Below, in pieces: positions 1 to 13,881 of a DNA stretch of 64,000 bases. The position numbers were made by a program, and so were the translations under genes. A model generated the notes under the pieces. That model was not told the DNA's origin, ran no database searches, and saw only the letters and a list, made by a program, of their open reading frames with translations. Position 1 is the first letter of the stretch. Each line of letters begins with the position of its first letter. This DNA comes from Macrostomum hystrix (Eukaryota; Platyhelminthes; Macrostomidae), in contig CATNEN010000001.1 in the NCBI GenBank assembly GCA_950097015.1, positions 1-64,000 on the forward strand, written 5' to 3'.

Positions 1-3000
1 GGGATCAGGGAGAGGAACAGAGAGGGGATCAGGGAGAGGAACAGAGTGGGGATCAGGGTCAGGAACTGAGAGGGGATCATGGAGAGGAACTGAGAGGGGA
101 TCAGGAGAGGAACTGAGAGGGGATCAGGAGAGGAACTGAGAGGGGATCAGGGAGAGGAACTGAGAGGGGATCAGGGAGAGGAACTGAGAGGGGATCAGGG
201 AGAGGAACTGAGAGGGGATTAGGAGAGGAACTGAGAGGGAATTGGGGTCAGGAACTGAGAGGGGATCAGGGAGAGGAACAGAGAGGGGATCAGGGAGAGG
301 AACAGAGTGGGGATCAGGGTCAGGAACTGAGAGGGAATCATGGAGAGGAACTGAGAGGGGATCAGGGAGAGGTACTGAGAGTGGATCAGGGAGAGGAAAC
401 TGAGAGGGGATCAGGGAGAGGAACTGAGAGGGAATCAGAGAGAGGAACTGAGAGGGAATTGGGGGTCAGAAACTGAGAGGGGATCAGGGAGAGGAACTGA
501 GAGGGGATTAGGGAGAGGAACTGAGAGGGGATCAGGGAGAGGAACTGAGAGTGGATCAGGGAGAGGAACTGAGAGGGGATCTGGGAGAGGAACTGAGAGG
601 GGATCAGGGGGGAGGAACTATGAAAGGATCAGGGAGAGGAACTGAGAGGGGATCAGGGAGAGGAACTGAGAGTGGATCAGGGAGAGGAACTGAGAGGGGA
701 TCAGGGAGAGGAACTGAGAGGGGATCAGGGAGAGGAACTGAGAGGGGATCACGGAGAGGAACTGAGAGGGGATTAGGAAGAGGAACAGAGGGGATCAGGG
801 AGAGGAACAAAGAGGGGATCAGGGAGAGGAACTGAGAGGGGATCAGGGAGAGGAACTGAGAGGGGATCATGGAGAGGAACTGAGAGGGGATTAGGGTCAG
901 GAACTGAGAGGGGATCAGGGAGAGGAACTGAGAGGGGATCAGGGGGAGGAACTGAGAGGGGATCAGGGAGAGAAACTGAGAGGGGATCAGGCAGAGGAAC
1001 TGAGAGGGGGATCAGGGAGAGGAACTGAGAGGGGATCAGGGTGAGGAACTGAGAGGGGATCAGGGAGAGGAACTGAGAGGGGATTAGGAGAGGAACTGAG
1101 AGGGAATTAGGGTCAGGAACTGAGAGGGGATCAGGGAGAGGAACAGAGAGGGGATCAGGGAGAGGAACAGAGTGGGGATCAGGGTCAGGAACTGAGAGGG
1201 AATCATGGAGAGGAACTGAGAGGGGATCAGGGAGAGGAACTGAGAGGGGATCAGGGAGAGGAACTGAGAGGGGATCAGGGAGAGGAACTGAGAGTGGATC
1301 AGGGAGAGGAACTGAGAGGGGATCTGGGAGAGGAACTGAGAGGGGATCAGGGGGAGGAACTATGAGGGGATCAGGGAGAGGAACTGAGAGGGGATCAGGG
1401 AGAGGAACTGAGAGGGGATCAGGGAGAGGAACTGAGAGGGGATCAGGGAGAGAAACTGAGAGGGGATCAGGGAGAGGAACTGAGAGGGGATCAGGGAGAG
1501 GAACTGAGAGGGGATTAGGAAGAGGAACAGAGGGGATCAGGGAGAGGAACAAAGAGGGGCTCAGGGAGAGGAACTGAGAGGGGATCAGGGAGAGGAACTG
1601 AGAGGGGATCATGGAGAGGAACTGAGAGGGGATCAGGGAGAGGAACTGAGAGGCGATAAGGAAGAGGAACAGAGGGGATCAGAGAGAGGAACAGAGAGGG
1701 GATTAGGAAGAGAAACAGAGAGGGTATTAGGAAGAGGAACACAGGGGATTAGGGAGAGGAACAGAGAGTGGATTAGGAGAGGAACAGAGTGGGGATTAGG
1801 AGAGGAACAGAGAGGGATTAGGAGAGGAACATAGAGGGGATTAGGAGGGGAACAGAGTGGGGTGATTAGAATGAGGAACAGAGAGGGCATTAGGGAGAGG
1901 AACTGAGAGGGGATTCGGGAGAGGAACAGAGGGGATCCGAGAGAGATACAGAGGGGATTAGGGAGAGGAACAGAGGGGGGATTAGGAAGAGGAACAGAGA
2001 GGGGATTAGGGTGAGGAACTGAGGGGATCAGGGAGAGGAACTGAGAGGGGATTAGGGTGAGGAACTGAGAGCGGATTAGCTTGAGGAACAGAGAGGGAAT
2101 CGGAGAGAGGAACTGAAATGGAATTGGGGTCAGGAACTGAGAGGGGATCAGGGTGAGAAACAGAGAGGGGAACAGGGTCAGGAACTGAGAGGGGATCAGG
2201 GAGAGGAACTGAGAGGGGATCAGGGAGAGGAACTGAGAGGGGATCAGGGAGAGGAACTGAGAGGGGATTAGGAAGAGGAACAGAGGGGATCAGGGAGAGG
2301 AACAAAGAGGGGATCAGGGAGAGGAACTGAGAGGGGATCAGGGAGAGGAACTGAGAGGGGATCATGGAGAGGAACTGAGAGGGGATCAGGGAGAGGAACT
2401 GAGAGGCGATTAGGAAGAGGAACAGAGGGGATCAGAGAGAGGAACAGAGAGGGGATTAGGAAGAGAAGCAGAGAGGGGATTAGGAAGAGGAACACAGGGG
2501 ATTAGGGAGAGGAACAGAGAGTGGATTAGGAATAGGAACAGAGGGGATCAGGGAGAGGAACAGAGAGGGGATTAGGAGAGGAACAGAGTGGGGATTAGGA
2601 GAGGAACAGAGAGGGATTAGGAGAGGAACATAGAGGGGATTAGGAGGGGAACAGAGAGGGGATTAGGGAGAGGAACTGAGAGGGGATTAGGGATAGGAAC
2701 AGAGGGGATCAGAGAGAGATACAGAGGGGATTAGGGAGAGGAACTGAGAGGGGATTAGGGTGAGGAACAGAGAGGGAATCGGAGAGAGGAACTGAGATGG
2801 AATTGGGGTCAGGAACAGAGAGGGGATCAGTGAGAGGAACAGAGTGGGGATCAGGGTCAGGAACTGAGAGGGGATCAGGGAGAGGAACTGAGAGGGGATC
2901 AGGGGGAGGAACTGAGAGGGGATCAGGGAGAGAAAACTGAGAGGGGATCAGGGAGAGGAACTGAGAGGGAATTGGGGTCAGGAACTGAGAGGGGATCAGG

Positions 3001-4623
3001 GAGAGGAACTGAGAGGGGATCAGGGAGAGGAACTGAGAGGTGATCAGGGAGAGGAACAGAGAGGGGATCAGGGAGAGGAACAGAGTGGGGATCAGGGTCA
3101 GGAACTGAGAGGGGATCATGGAGAGGAACTGAGAGGGGATCAGGGGGAGGAACTGGGAGTGGATTAGGGAGAGAAACTGAGAGGGGATCAGGCAGAGGAA
3201 CTGAGAGTGGATCAGGGAGAGGAACTGAGAGGGGATCAGGGAGAGAAACAGAGAGGGGAGTAGGAGAGGAACAGAGTGGGGATTAGGAGAGGAAAAGAGA
3301 GGGGATTAGGAGAGGAACATAGAGGGGATTAGGAGGGGAACAGAGAGGGGATTAGGAGAGGAACAGAGTGGGGATTAGGAGAGGAACAGAGTGGGGTGAT
3401 TAGAATGAGGAACAGAGAGGGGATTAGGGAGAGGAACTGAGAGGGGATTAGGGTGAGGAACAGAGAGGGGATTAGGGTCAGGAACTGAGAGGGGATCAGG
3501 GAGAGGAACTGAGAGGGGATCAGGGAGAGAAACTGAGAGGGGATCAGGCAGAGGAACTGAGAGGGGATCAGGGAGAGGAACTGAGAGGGGATCAGGGTGA
3601 GGAACTGAGAGGGGATCAGGGAGAGGAACTGAGAGGGGATTAGGAGAGGAACTGAGAGGGAATTAGGGTCAGGAACTGAGAGGGGATCAGGGAGAGGAAC
3701 AGAGAGGGGATCAGGGAGAGGAACAGAGTGGGGATCAGGGTCAGGAACTGAGAGGGGATCATGGAGAGGAACTGAGAGGGGATCAGGGAGAGGAACTGAG
3801 AGGGGATCAGGGAGAGGAACTGAGAGGGGATCAGGGAGAGGAACTGAGAGGGGATCAGGGAGAGGAACTGAGTGGGGATCAGGGTCAGGAACTGAGAGGG
3901 AATCATGGAGAGGAACTGAGAGGGGATCAGGGAGAGGTACTGAGAGGGGATCAGGGAGAGGAACTGAGAGTGGATCAGGGAGAGAAACTGAGAGGGGATC
4001 TGGGAGAGGAACTGAGAGGGGATCAGGGGGAGGAACTATGAGGGGATCAGGGAGAGGAACTGAGAGGGGATCAGGGAGAGGAACTGAGAGGGGATCAGGG
4101 AGAGGAACTGAGAGGGGATCAGGGAGAGAAAACTGAGAGGGGATCAGGGAGAGGAACTGAGAGGGGATCAGGGAGAGGAACTGAGAGGGGATTAGGAAGA
4201 GGAACAGAGGGGATCAGGGAGAGGAACAAAGAGGGGATCAGGGAGAGGAACTGAGAGGGGATCAGGGAGAGGAACTGAGAGGGGATCATGGAGAGGAACT
4301 GAGAGGGGATCAGGGAGAGGAACTAAGAGGCGATAAGGAAGAGGAACAGAGGGGATCAGAGAGAGGAACAGAGAGGGGATTAGGAAGAGAAACAGAGAGG
4401 GGATTAGGAAGAGGAACACAGGGGATTAGGGAGAGGAACAGAAAGTGGATTAGGAGAGGAACAGAGTGGGGATTAGGAGAGGAACAGAGAGGGATTAGGA
4501 GAGGAACATAGAGGGGATTAGGAGGGGAACAGAGTGGGGTGATTAGAATGAGGAACAGAGAGGGGATTAGGGAGAGGAACTGAGAGGGGATTAGGGAGAG
4601 GAACAGAGGGGATCCGAGAGAGA

Positions 4624-7600
4624 TACAGAGGGGATTAGGGAGAGGAACAGAGGGGGGATTAGGAAGAGGAACAGAGAGGGGATTAGGGTGAGGAACTGAG
4701 TGGATCAGGGAGAGGAACTGAGAGGGGATTAGGGTGAGGAACTGAGAGCGGATTAGGTTGAGGAACAGAGAGGGAATCGGAGAGAGGAACTGAAATGGAA
4801 TTGGGGTCAGGAACTGAGAGGGGATCAGGGTGAGAAACAGAGAGGGGATCAGGGTCAGGAACTGAGAGGGGATCAGGGAGAGGAACTGAGAGGGGATCAG
4901 GGAGAGGAACTGAGAGGGGATCAGGGAGAGGAACTGAGAGGGGATTAGGAAGAGGAACAGAGGGGATCAGGGAGAGGAACAAAGAGGGGATCAGGGAGAG
5001 GAGCTGAGAGGGGATCAGGGAGAGGAACTGAGAGGGGATCATGGAGAGGAACTGAGAGGCGATTAGGAAGAGGAACAGAGGGGATCATAGAGAGGAACAG
5101 AGAGGGGATTAGGAAGAGGAACACAGGGGATTAGGGAGAGGAACAGAGAGTGGATTAGGAATAGGAACAGAGGGGATCAGGGAGAGGAACAGAGAGGGGA
5201 TTAGGAGAGGAACAGAGTGGGGATTAGGAGAGGAACTGAGAGGGATTAGGCGAGGAACATAGAGGGGATTCGGAGGGGAACAGAGAGGGGATTAGGGAGA
5301 GGAACTGAGAGGGGATTAGGGAGAGGAACAGAGGGGATCAGAGAGAGATACAGAGGGGATTAGGGAGAGGAACTGAGAGGGGATTAGGGTGAGGAACAGA
5401 GGGGGAATCGGAGAGCGGAACTGAGATGGAATTGGGGTCAGGAACTGAGAGGGGATCAGGGAGAGGAACAGAGAGGGGATCAGTGAGAGGAACAGAGTGG
5501 GGATCAGGGTCAGGAACTGAGAGGGGATCAGGGAGAGGAACTGAGAGGTGATCAGGGGGAGGAACTGAGAGGGGATCAGGGAGAGAAACTGAGAGGGGAT
5601 CAGGGAGAGGAACTGAGAGGGAATTGGGGTCAGGAACTGAGAGGGGATCAGGGAGAGGAACTGAGAGGGGATCAGGGAGAGGAACTGAGAGGGGATCAGG
5701 GAGAGGAACTGAGAGGGGATCAGGGAGAGGAACAGAGAGGGGATCAGGGAGAGGAACAGAGTGGGGAACAGGGTCAGGAACTGAGAGGGGATCATGGAGA
5801 GGAACTGAGAGGGGATCAGGGGGAGGAACTGGGAGTGGATTAGGGAGAGAAACTGAGAGGGGATCAGGCAGAGGAACTAAGAGTGGATCAGGGAGAGGAA
5901 CTGAGAGGGGATCAGGGAGAGAAACAGAGAGGGGAGTAGGAGAGGAACAGAGTGGGGATTAGGAGAGGAACAGAGAGGGGATTAGGAGAGGAACATAGAG
6001 GGGATTAGGAGGGGAACAGAGAGGGGATTAGGAGAGGAACAGAGTGGGGATTAGGAGAGGAACAGAGTGGGGTGATTAGAATGAGGAACAGAGAGGGGAT
6101 TAGGGAGAGGAACTGAGAGGGGATTAGGGAGAGGAACAGAGAGGGGATTAGGGTCAGGAACTGAGAGGGGATCAGGGAGAGGAAGTGAGAGGGGATCAGG
6201 GGGAGGAACTGAGAGGGGATCAGGGAGAGAAACTGAGAGGGGATCAGGCAGAGGAACTGAGAGGGGATCAGGGAGAGGAACTGAGAGGGGATCAGGGTGA
6301 GGAACTGAGAGGGGATCAGGGAGAGGAACTGAGAGGGGATTAGGAGAGGAACTGAGAGGGAATTAGGGTCAGGAACTGAGAGGGGATCAGGGAGAGGAAC
6401 AGAGAGGGGATCAGGGAGAGGAACAGAGTGGGGATCAGGGTCAGGAACTGAGAGGGGATCATGGAGAGGAACTGAGAGGGGATCAGGGAGAGGAACTGAG
6501 AGGGGATCAGGGAGAGGAACTGAGAGGGGATCAGGGAGAGGAACTGAGAGGGGATCAGGGAGAGATACAGAGGGGATTAGGGAGAGGAACAGAGGGGGGA
6601 TTAGGAAGAGGAACAGAGAGGGGATTAGGGTGAGGAACTGAGTGGATCAGGGAGAGGAACTGAGAGGGGATTAGGGTGAGGAACTGAGAGCGGATTAGGT
6701 TGAGGAACAGAGAGGGAATCGGAGAGAGGAACTGAAATGGAATTGGGGTCAGGAACTGAGAGGGGATCAGGGTGAGAAACAGAGAGGGGATCAGGGTCAG
6801 GAACTGAGAGGGGATCAGGGAGAGGAACTGAGAGGGGATCAGGGAGAGGAACTGAGAGGGGATCAGGGAGAGGAACTGAGAGGGGATTAGGAAGAGGAAC
6901 AGAGGGGATCAGGGAGAGGAACAAAGAGGGGATCAGGGAGAGGAGCTGAGAGGGGATCAGGGAGAGGAACTGAGAGGGGATCATGGAGAGGAACTGAGAG
7001 GCGATTAGGAAGAGGAACAGAGGGGATCATAGAGAGGAACAGAGAGGGGATTAGGAAGAGGAACACAGGGGATTAGGGAGAGGAACAGAGAGTGGATTAG
7101 GAATAGGAACAGAGGGGATCAGGGAGAGGAACAGAGAGGGGATTAGGAGAGGAACAGAGTGGGGATTAGGAGAGGAACTGAGAGGGATTAGGCGAGGAAC
7201 ATAGAGGGGATTCGGAGGGGAACAGAGAGGGGATTAGGGAGAGGAACTGAGAGGGGATTAGGGAGAGGAACAGAGGGGATCAGAGAGAGATACAGAGGGG
7301 ATTAGGGAGAGGAACTGAGAGGGGATTAGGGTGAGGAACAGAGGGGGAATCGGAGAGCGGAACTGAGATGGAATTGGGGTCAGGAACTGAGAGGGGATCA
7401 GGGAGAGGAACAGAGAGGGGATCAGTGAGAGGAACAGAGTGGGGATCAGGGTCAGGAACTGAGAGGGGATCAGGGAGAGGAACTGAGAGGTGATCAGGGG
7501 GAGGAACTGAGAGGGGATCAGGGAGAGAAACTGAGAGGGGATCAGGGAGAGGAACTGAGAGGGAATTGGGGTCAGGAACTGAGAGGGGATCAGGGAGAGG

Positions 7601-8507
7601 AACTGAGAGGGGATCAGGGAGAGGAACTGAGAGGGGATCAGGGAGAGGAACTGAGAGGGGATCAGGGAGAGGAACAGAGAGGGGATCAGGGAGAGGAACA
7701 GAGTGGGGAACAGGGTCAGGAACTGAGAGGGGATCATGGAGAGGAACTGAGAGGGGATCAGGGGGAGGAACTGGGAGTGGATTAGGGAGAGAAACTGAGA
7801 GGGGATCAGGCAGAGGAACTAAGAGTGGATCAGGGAGAGGAACTGAGAGGGGATCAGGGAGAGAAACAGAGAGGGGAGTAGGAGAGGAACAGAGTGGGGA
7901 TTAGGAGAGGAACAGAGAGGGGATTAGGAGAGGAACATAGAGGGGATTAGGAGGGGAACAGAGAGGGGATTAGGAGAGGAACAGAGTGGGGATTAGGAGA
8001 GGAACAGAGTGGGGTGATTAGAATGAGGAACAGAGAGGGGATTAGGGAGAGGAACTGAGAGGGGATTAGGGAGAGGAACAGAGAGGGGATTAGGGTCAGG
8101 AACTGAGAGGGGATCAGGGAGAGGAAGTGAGAGGGGATCAGGGGGAGGAACTGAGAGGGGATCAGGGAGAGAAACTGAGAGGGGATCAGGCAGAGGAACT
8201 GAGAGGGGATCAGGGAGAGGAACTGAGAGGGGATCAGGGTGAGGAACTGAGAGGGGATCAGGGAGAGGAACTGAGAGGGGATTAGGAGAGGAACTGAGAG
8301 GGAATTAGGGTCAGGAACTGAGAGGGGATCAGGGAGAGGAACAGAGAGGGGATCAGGGAGAGGAACAGAGTGGGGATCAGGGTCAGGAACTGAGAGGGGA
8401 TCATGGAGAGGAACTGAGAGGGGATCAGGGAGAGGAACTGAGAGGGGATCAGGGAGAGGAACTGAGAGGGGATCAGGGAGAGGAACTGAGAGGGGATCAG
8501 GGAGAGG
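4624..8507. repeat. 1,942-bp higher-order direct duplication inside the 24-bp array
   Basis: The segment 4,624-6,565 is followed directly by a near-identical copy at 6,566-8,507. Landmark variant units (for example the AGAGATACAGAGG unit and a TGAGTGGATCAGG unit) recur exactly 1,942 bp apart, as do all long stop-free frames (4,683/6,625, 5,316/7,258, 5,624/7,566). The junction near 6,556-6,575 fuses GATCAGGGAGA to GATACAGAGG, as expected for unequal exchange. Near identity indicates a recent event or an assembly duplication. Confidence 0.85.
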
Positions 8508-9209
8508 AACTGAGAGGGGATTAGGAGAGGAACTGAGAGGGAATTGGGGTCAGGAACTGAGAGGGGATCAGGGAGAGGAACAGAGAGGGGATCAGGGAGA
8601 GGAACAGAGTGGGGATCAGGGAGAGGAACTGAGAGTGGATCAGGGAGAGGAACTGAGAGGGGATCAGGGAGAGGAACTGAGAGGGAATCACAGAGAGGAA
8701 CTGAGAGGGAATTGGGGTCAGTAACTGAGAGGGGATCAGGGAGAGGAACTGAGAGGGGATTAGGGAGAGGAACTGAGAGGGGATCAGGGAGAGGAACTGA
8801 GAGGGGATCAGGGAGAGGAACTGAGAGGGGATCAGGGAGAGGAACTGAGAGTGGATCAGGTAGAGGAACTGAGAGGGGATCAGGGAGAGGAACTGAGAGG
8901 GGATCAGGGGGAGGAACTATGAGGGGATCAGGGAGAGGAACTGAGAGGGGATCAGGGAGAGGAACTGAGAGTGGATCAGGGAGAGGAACTGAGAGGGGAT
9001 CAGGGAGAGGAACTGAGAGGGGATCAGGGAGAGGAACTGAGAGGGGATCAGGGAGAGGAACTGAGAGGGGATTAGGAAGAGGAACAGAGGGGATCAGGGA
9101 GAGGAACAAAGAGGGGATCAGGGAGAGGAACTGAGAGGGGATCAGGGAGAGGAACTGAGAGGGGATCATGGAGAGGAACTGAGAGGGGATCAGGGAGAGG
9201 AACTGAGAG

Positions 9210-12033
9210 GCGATTAGGAAGAGGAACAGAGGGGATCAGAGAGAGGAACAGAGAGGGGATTAGGAAGAGAAACAGAGAGGGGATTAGGAAGAGGAACACA
9301 GGGGATTTGGAGAGGAACAGAGAGTGGATTAGGAATAGGAACAGAGGGGATCAGGGAGAGGAACAGAGAGTGGATTAGGAGAGGAACAGAGTGGGGATTA
9401 GGAGAGGAACAGAGAGGGATTAGGAGAGGAACATAGAGGGGATTAGGAGGGGAACAGAGTGGGGTGATTAGAGTGAGGAACAGAGAGGGGATTAGGGAGA
9501 GGAACTGAGAGGGGATTAGGGAGAGGAACAGAGGGGATCAGAGAGAGATACAGAGGGGATTAGGGAGAGGAACAGAGGGGGGATTAGGAAGAGGAACAGA
9601 GAGGGGATTAGGGTGAGGAACTGAGGGGATCAGGGAGAGGAACTGAGAGGGGATTAGGGTGAGGAACTGAGAGGGGATTAGGGTGAGGAACAGAGAGGGA
9701 ATCGGAGAGAGGAACTGAAATGGAATTGGGGTCAGGAACTGAGAGGGGATCAGGGAGAGGAACAGAGAGGGGATCAGGGTCAGGAACTGAGAGGGGATCA
9801 GGGAGAGGAACTGAGAGGGGATCAGGGGAAGGAACTGAGAGGGGATCAGGGAGAGAAACTGAGAGGGAATCAGGCAGACGAACTGAGAGGGGATCAGGGA
9901 GAGGAACTGAGAGGGGATCAGGGGGAGGAACTGAGAGGGGATCAGGGAGAGAAACTGAGAGGGGATCAGGCAGAGGAACTGAGAGGGGATCAGGGAGAGG
10001 ATCTGAGAGGGGATCAGGAAGAGGAACAAAGAGGCGATTAGGAGAGGAACAGAGTGGGGATTAGGAGAGGAACAGAGAGGGGATTAGGAAAGGAACATAG
10101 AGGGGATTAGGAGGGGAACAGAGAGGGGATTAGGAGAGGAACAGAGTGGGGATTAGGAGAGGAACAGAGTGGGGATTAGGGAGAGGAACTGAGTGGGGAT
10201 TAGGGAGAGGAACAGAGGGGATTAGAGAGAGGAACAGAGGGGATTAGGGAGAGGAACAGAGGGGGGATTAGGAAGAGGAACAGAGAGGGGATTAGGGTGA
10301 GGAACAGAGGGGATCAGGGAGAGGAACTGAGAGGGGATTAGGGTGAGGAAATAAGAGGGGATTAGGGTGAGTAACAGAGAGGGAATCGGAGAGAGGAACT
10401 GAGATGGAATTGGGGTCAGGAACTGAGAGGGGATCAGGGAGAGGAACAGAGAGGGGATCAGGAAGAGGAACAGATTGGGGAGCAGGGTCAGGAACTGAGA
10501 GGGGATCAGGGAGAGGAACTGAGAGGGGATCAGGGGGAGGAACTGAGAGGGGATCAGGGAGAGAAACTGAGAGGGGATCAGGCAGAGGAACTTCGAGGGG
10601 ATCAGGGAGAGGAACTGAGAGGCGATTAGGAAGAGGAACAGAGGGGATCAGAGAGAGGAACAGAGAGGGGATTAGGAAGAGAAACAGAGAGGGGATTAGG
10701 AAGAGGAACACAGGGGATTTGGAGAGGAACAGAGAGTGGATTAGGAATAGGAACAGAGGGGATCAGGGAGAGGAACAGAGAGGGGATTAGGAGAGGAACA
10801 GAGTGGGGATTAGGAGAGGAACAGAGAGGGATTAGGAGAGGAACATAGAGGGGATTAGGAGGGGAACAGAGTGGGGTGATTAGAGTGAGGAACAGAGAGG
10901 GGATTAGGGAGAGGAACTGAGAGGGGATTAGGGAGAGGAACAGAGGGGATCAGAGAGAAATACAGAGGGGATTAGGGAGAGGAACAGAGGGGGGATTAGG
11001 AAGAGGAACAGAGAGGGGATTAGGGTGAGGAACTGAGGGGATCAGGGAGAGGAACTGAGAGGGGATTAGGGTGAGGAACTGAGAGGGGATTAGGGTGAGG
11101 AACAGAGAGGGAATCGGAGAGAGGAACTGAAATGGAATTGGGGTCAGGAACTGAGAGGGGATCAGGGAGAGGAACAGAGAGGGGATCAGGGTCAGGAACT
11201 GAGAGGGGATCAGGGAGAGGAACTGAGAGGGGATCAGGGGAAGGAACTGAGAGGGGATCAGGGAGAGAAACTGAGAGGGAATCAGGCAGACGAACTGAGA
11301 GGGGATCAGGGAGAGGAACTGAGAGGGGATCAGGGGGAGGAACTGAGAGGGGATCAGGGAGAGAAACTGAGAGGGAATCAGGCAGAGGAACTGAGAGGGG
11401 ATCAGGGAGAGGATCTGAGAGGGGATCAGGAAGAGGAACAAAGAGGCGATTAGGAGAGGAACAGAGTGGGGATTAGGAGAGGAACAGAGAGGGGATTAGG
11501 AAAGGAACATAGAGGGGATTAGGAGGGGAACAGAGACGGGATTAGGAGAGGAACAGAGTGGGGATTAGGAGAGGAACAGAGTGGGGATTAGGGAGAGGAA
11601 CTGAGTGGGGATTAGGGAGAGGAACAGAGGGGATTAGAGAGAGGAACAGAGGGGATTAGGGAGAGGAACAGAGGGGGGATTAGGAAGAGGAACAGAGAGG
11701 GGATTAGGGTGAGGAACAGAGGGGATCAGGGAGAGGAACTGAGAGGGGATTAGGGTGAGGAAATGAGAGGGGATTAGGGTGAGTAACAGAGAGGGAATCG
11801 GAGAGAGGAACTGAGATGGAATTGGGGTCAGGAACTGAGAGGGGATCAGGGAGAGGAACAGAGAGGGGATCAGGAAGAGGAACAGATTGGGGAGCAGGGT
11901 CAGGAACTGAGAGGGGATCAGGGAGAGGAACTGAGAGGGGATCAGGGGGAGGAACTGAGAGGGGATCAGGGAGAGAAACTGAGAGGGGATCAGGCAGAGG
12001 AACTTCGAGGGGATCAGGGAGAGGAACTGAGAG
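9210..12033. repeat. 1,412-bp higher-order direct duplication inside the 24-bp array
   Basis: Copy one is about 9,210-10,621 and copy two about 10,622-12,033. Both begin with a GAGGCGATTAGGAAGAGG unit (9,205 and 10,617) and end with the rare AACTTCGAGG unit (near 10,590 and 12,002). Stop-free frames repeat at a constant 1,412-bp offset (9,538/10,950, 10,404/11,816). A few single-base differences separate the copies, for example AATAAGAGG versus AATGAGAGG. Confidence 0.85.
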
Positions 12034-13881
12034 GGGATCAGGGTGAGGAACTGAGAGGGGATTAGGAGAGGAACTGAGAGGGAATTAGGGTCAGGAACTG
12101 AGAGGGGATCAGGGAGAGGAACAGAGAGGGGATCAGGGAGAGGAACAGAGTGGGGATCAGGGTCAGGAACTGAGAGGGGATCATGGAGAGGAACTGAGAG
12201 GGAATCAGAGAGAGGAACTGAGAGGGAATTGGGGTCAGTAACTGAGAGGGGATCAGGGAGAGGAACTGAGAGGTGGATTAGGGAGAGGAACTGAGAGGGG
12301 ATCAGGGAGAGGAACTGAGAGGGGATCAGGGAGAGGAACTGAGAGGGGATCAGGGAGAGGAACTGAGAGTGGATCAGGGAGAGGAACTGAGAGGGGATCA
12401 GGGAGAGGAACTGAGAGGGGATCAGGGGGAGGAACTATGAGGGGATCAGGGAGAGGAACTGAGAGGGGATCAGGGAGAGGAACTGAGAGTGGATCAGGGA
12501 GAGGAACTGAGAGGGGATCAGGGAGAGGAACTGAGAGGGGATCAGGGAGAGGAACTGAGAGGGAATTAGGAAGAGGAACAGAGGGGATCAGGGAGAGGAA
12601 CAAAGAGGGGATCAGGTAGAGGAACTGAGAGGGAATTAGGAAGAGGAACAGATGGGATCAGGGAGAGGAACAAAGAGGGGATCAGGGAGAGGAACTGAGA
12701 GGGGATCAGGGAGAGGAACTGAGAGGTGATCATGGAGAGGAACTGAGAGGCGATTAGGAAGAGGAACAGAGGGGATCAGAGAGAGGAACAGAGAGGGGAT
12801 TAGGAAGAGAAACAGAGAGGGGATTAGGAAGAGGAACACAGGGGATGAGGGAGAGGAACAGAGAGTGGATTAGGAATAGGAACAGAGGGGATCAGGGAGA
12901 GGAACAGAGAGGGGATTAGGAGAGAAACAGAGTGGGGATTAGGAGAGGAACAGAGAGGGATTAGGAGAGGAACATAGAGGGGATTAGGAGGGGAACAGAG
13001 TGGGGTGATTAGAATGAGGAACAGAGAGGGGATTAGGGAGAGGAACTGAGAGGGGATCAGGGAGAGGAACAGAGAGGGGATCAGGGAGAGGAACAGAGTG
13101 GGGATCAGGGTCAGGAACTGAGAGGGGATCAGGGAGAGGAACTGAGAGGGGATCAGGGGGAGGAACTGAGAGGGGATCAGGCAGAGGAACTGAGAGGGGA
13201 TCAGGGAGTGGAACTGAGAGGGGATCAGGGTGAGGAACTGAGAGGGGATCAGGGAGAGGAACTGAGAGGGGATTAGGAGAGGAACTGAGAGGGAATTGGG
13301 GTCAGGAACTGAGAGGGGATCAGGGAGAGGAACAGAGAGGGGATCAGGGAGAGGAACTAAGAGGGGATCAGCGAGAGGAATTGAGAGGGGATCAGGGAGA
13401 GAAACAGAGAGGGGATTAGGAGAGGAACAGAGTGGGGATTAGGAGAGGAACATAGAGGGGATTAGGAGGGCAACAGAGAGGGGATTTGGAGAGGAACAGA
13501 GTGGGGATTAGGAGAGGAACAGAGTGGGGTGATTAGAATGAGGAACAGAGAGGGGATCATGGAGAGGAACTGAGAGGGGATCAGGGAGAGGAACTGAGAG
13601 GCGATAAGGAAGAGGAACAGAGGGGATCAGAGAGTGGAACAGAGAGGGGATTAGGAAGAGAAACGGAGAGGGGATTAGGAAGAGGAACACAGGGGATTAG
13701 GGAGAGGAACAGAGAGTGGATTAGGAGAGGAACAGAGTGGGGATTAGGAGAGGAACAGAGAGGGATTAGGAGAGGAACATAGAGGGGATTAGGAGGGGAA
13801 CAGAGTGGGGTGATTAGAATGAGGAACAGAGAGGGGATTAGGGAGAGGAACTGAGAGGGGATAAGGGAGAGGAACAGAGGG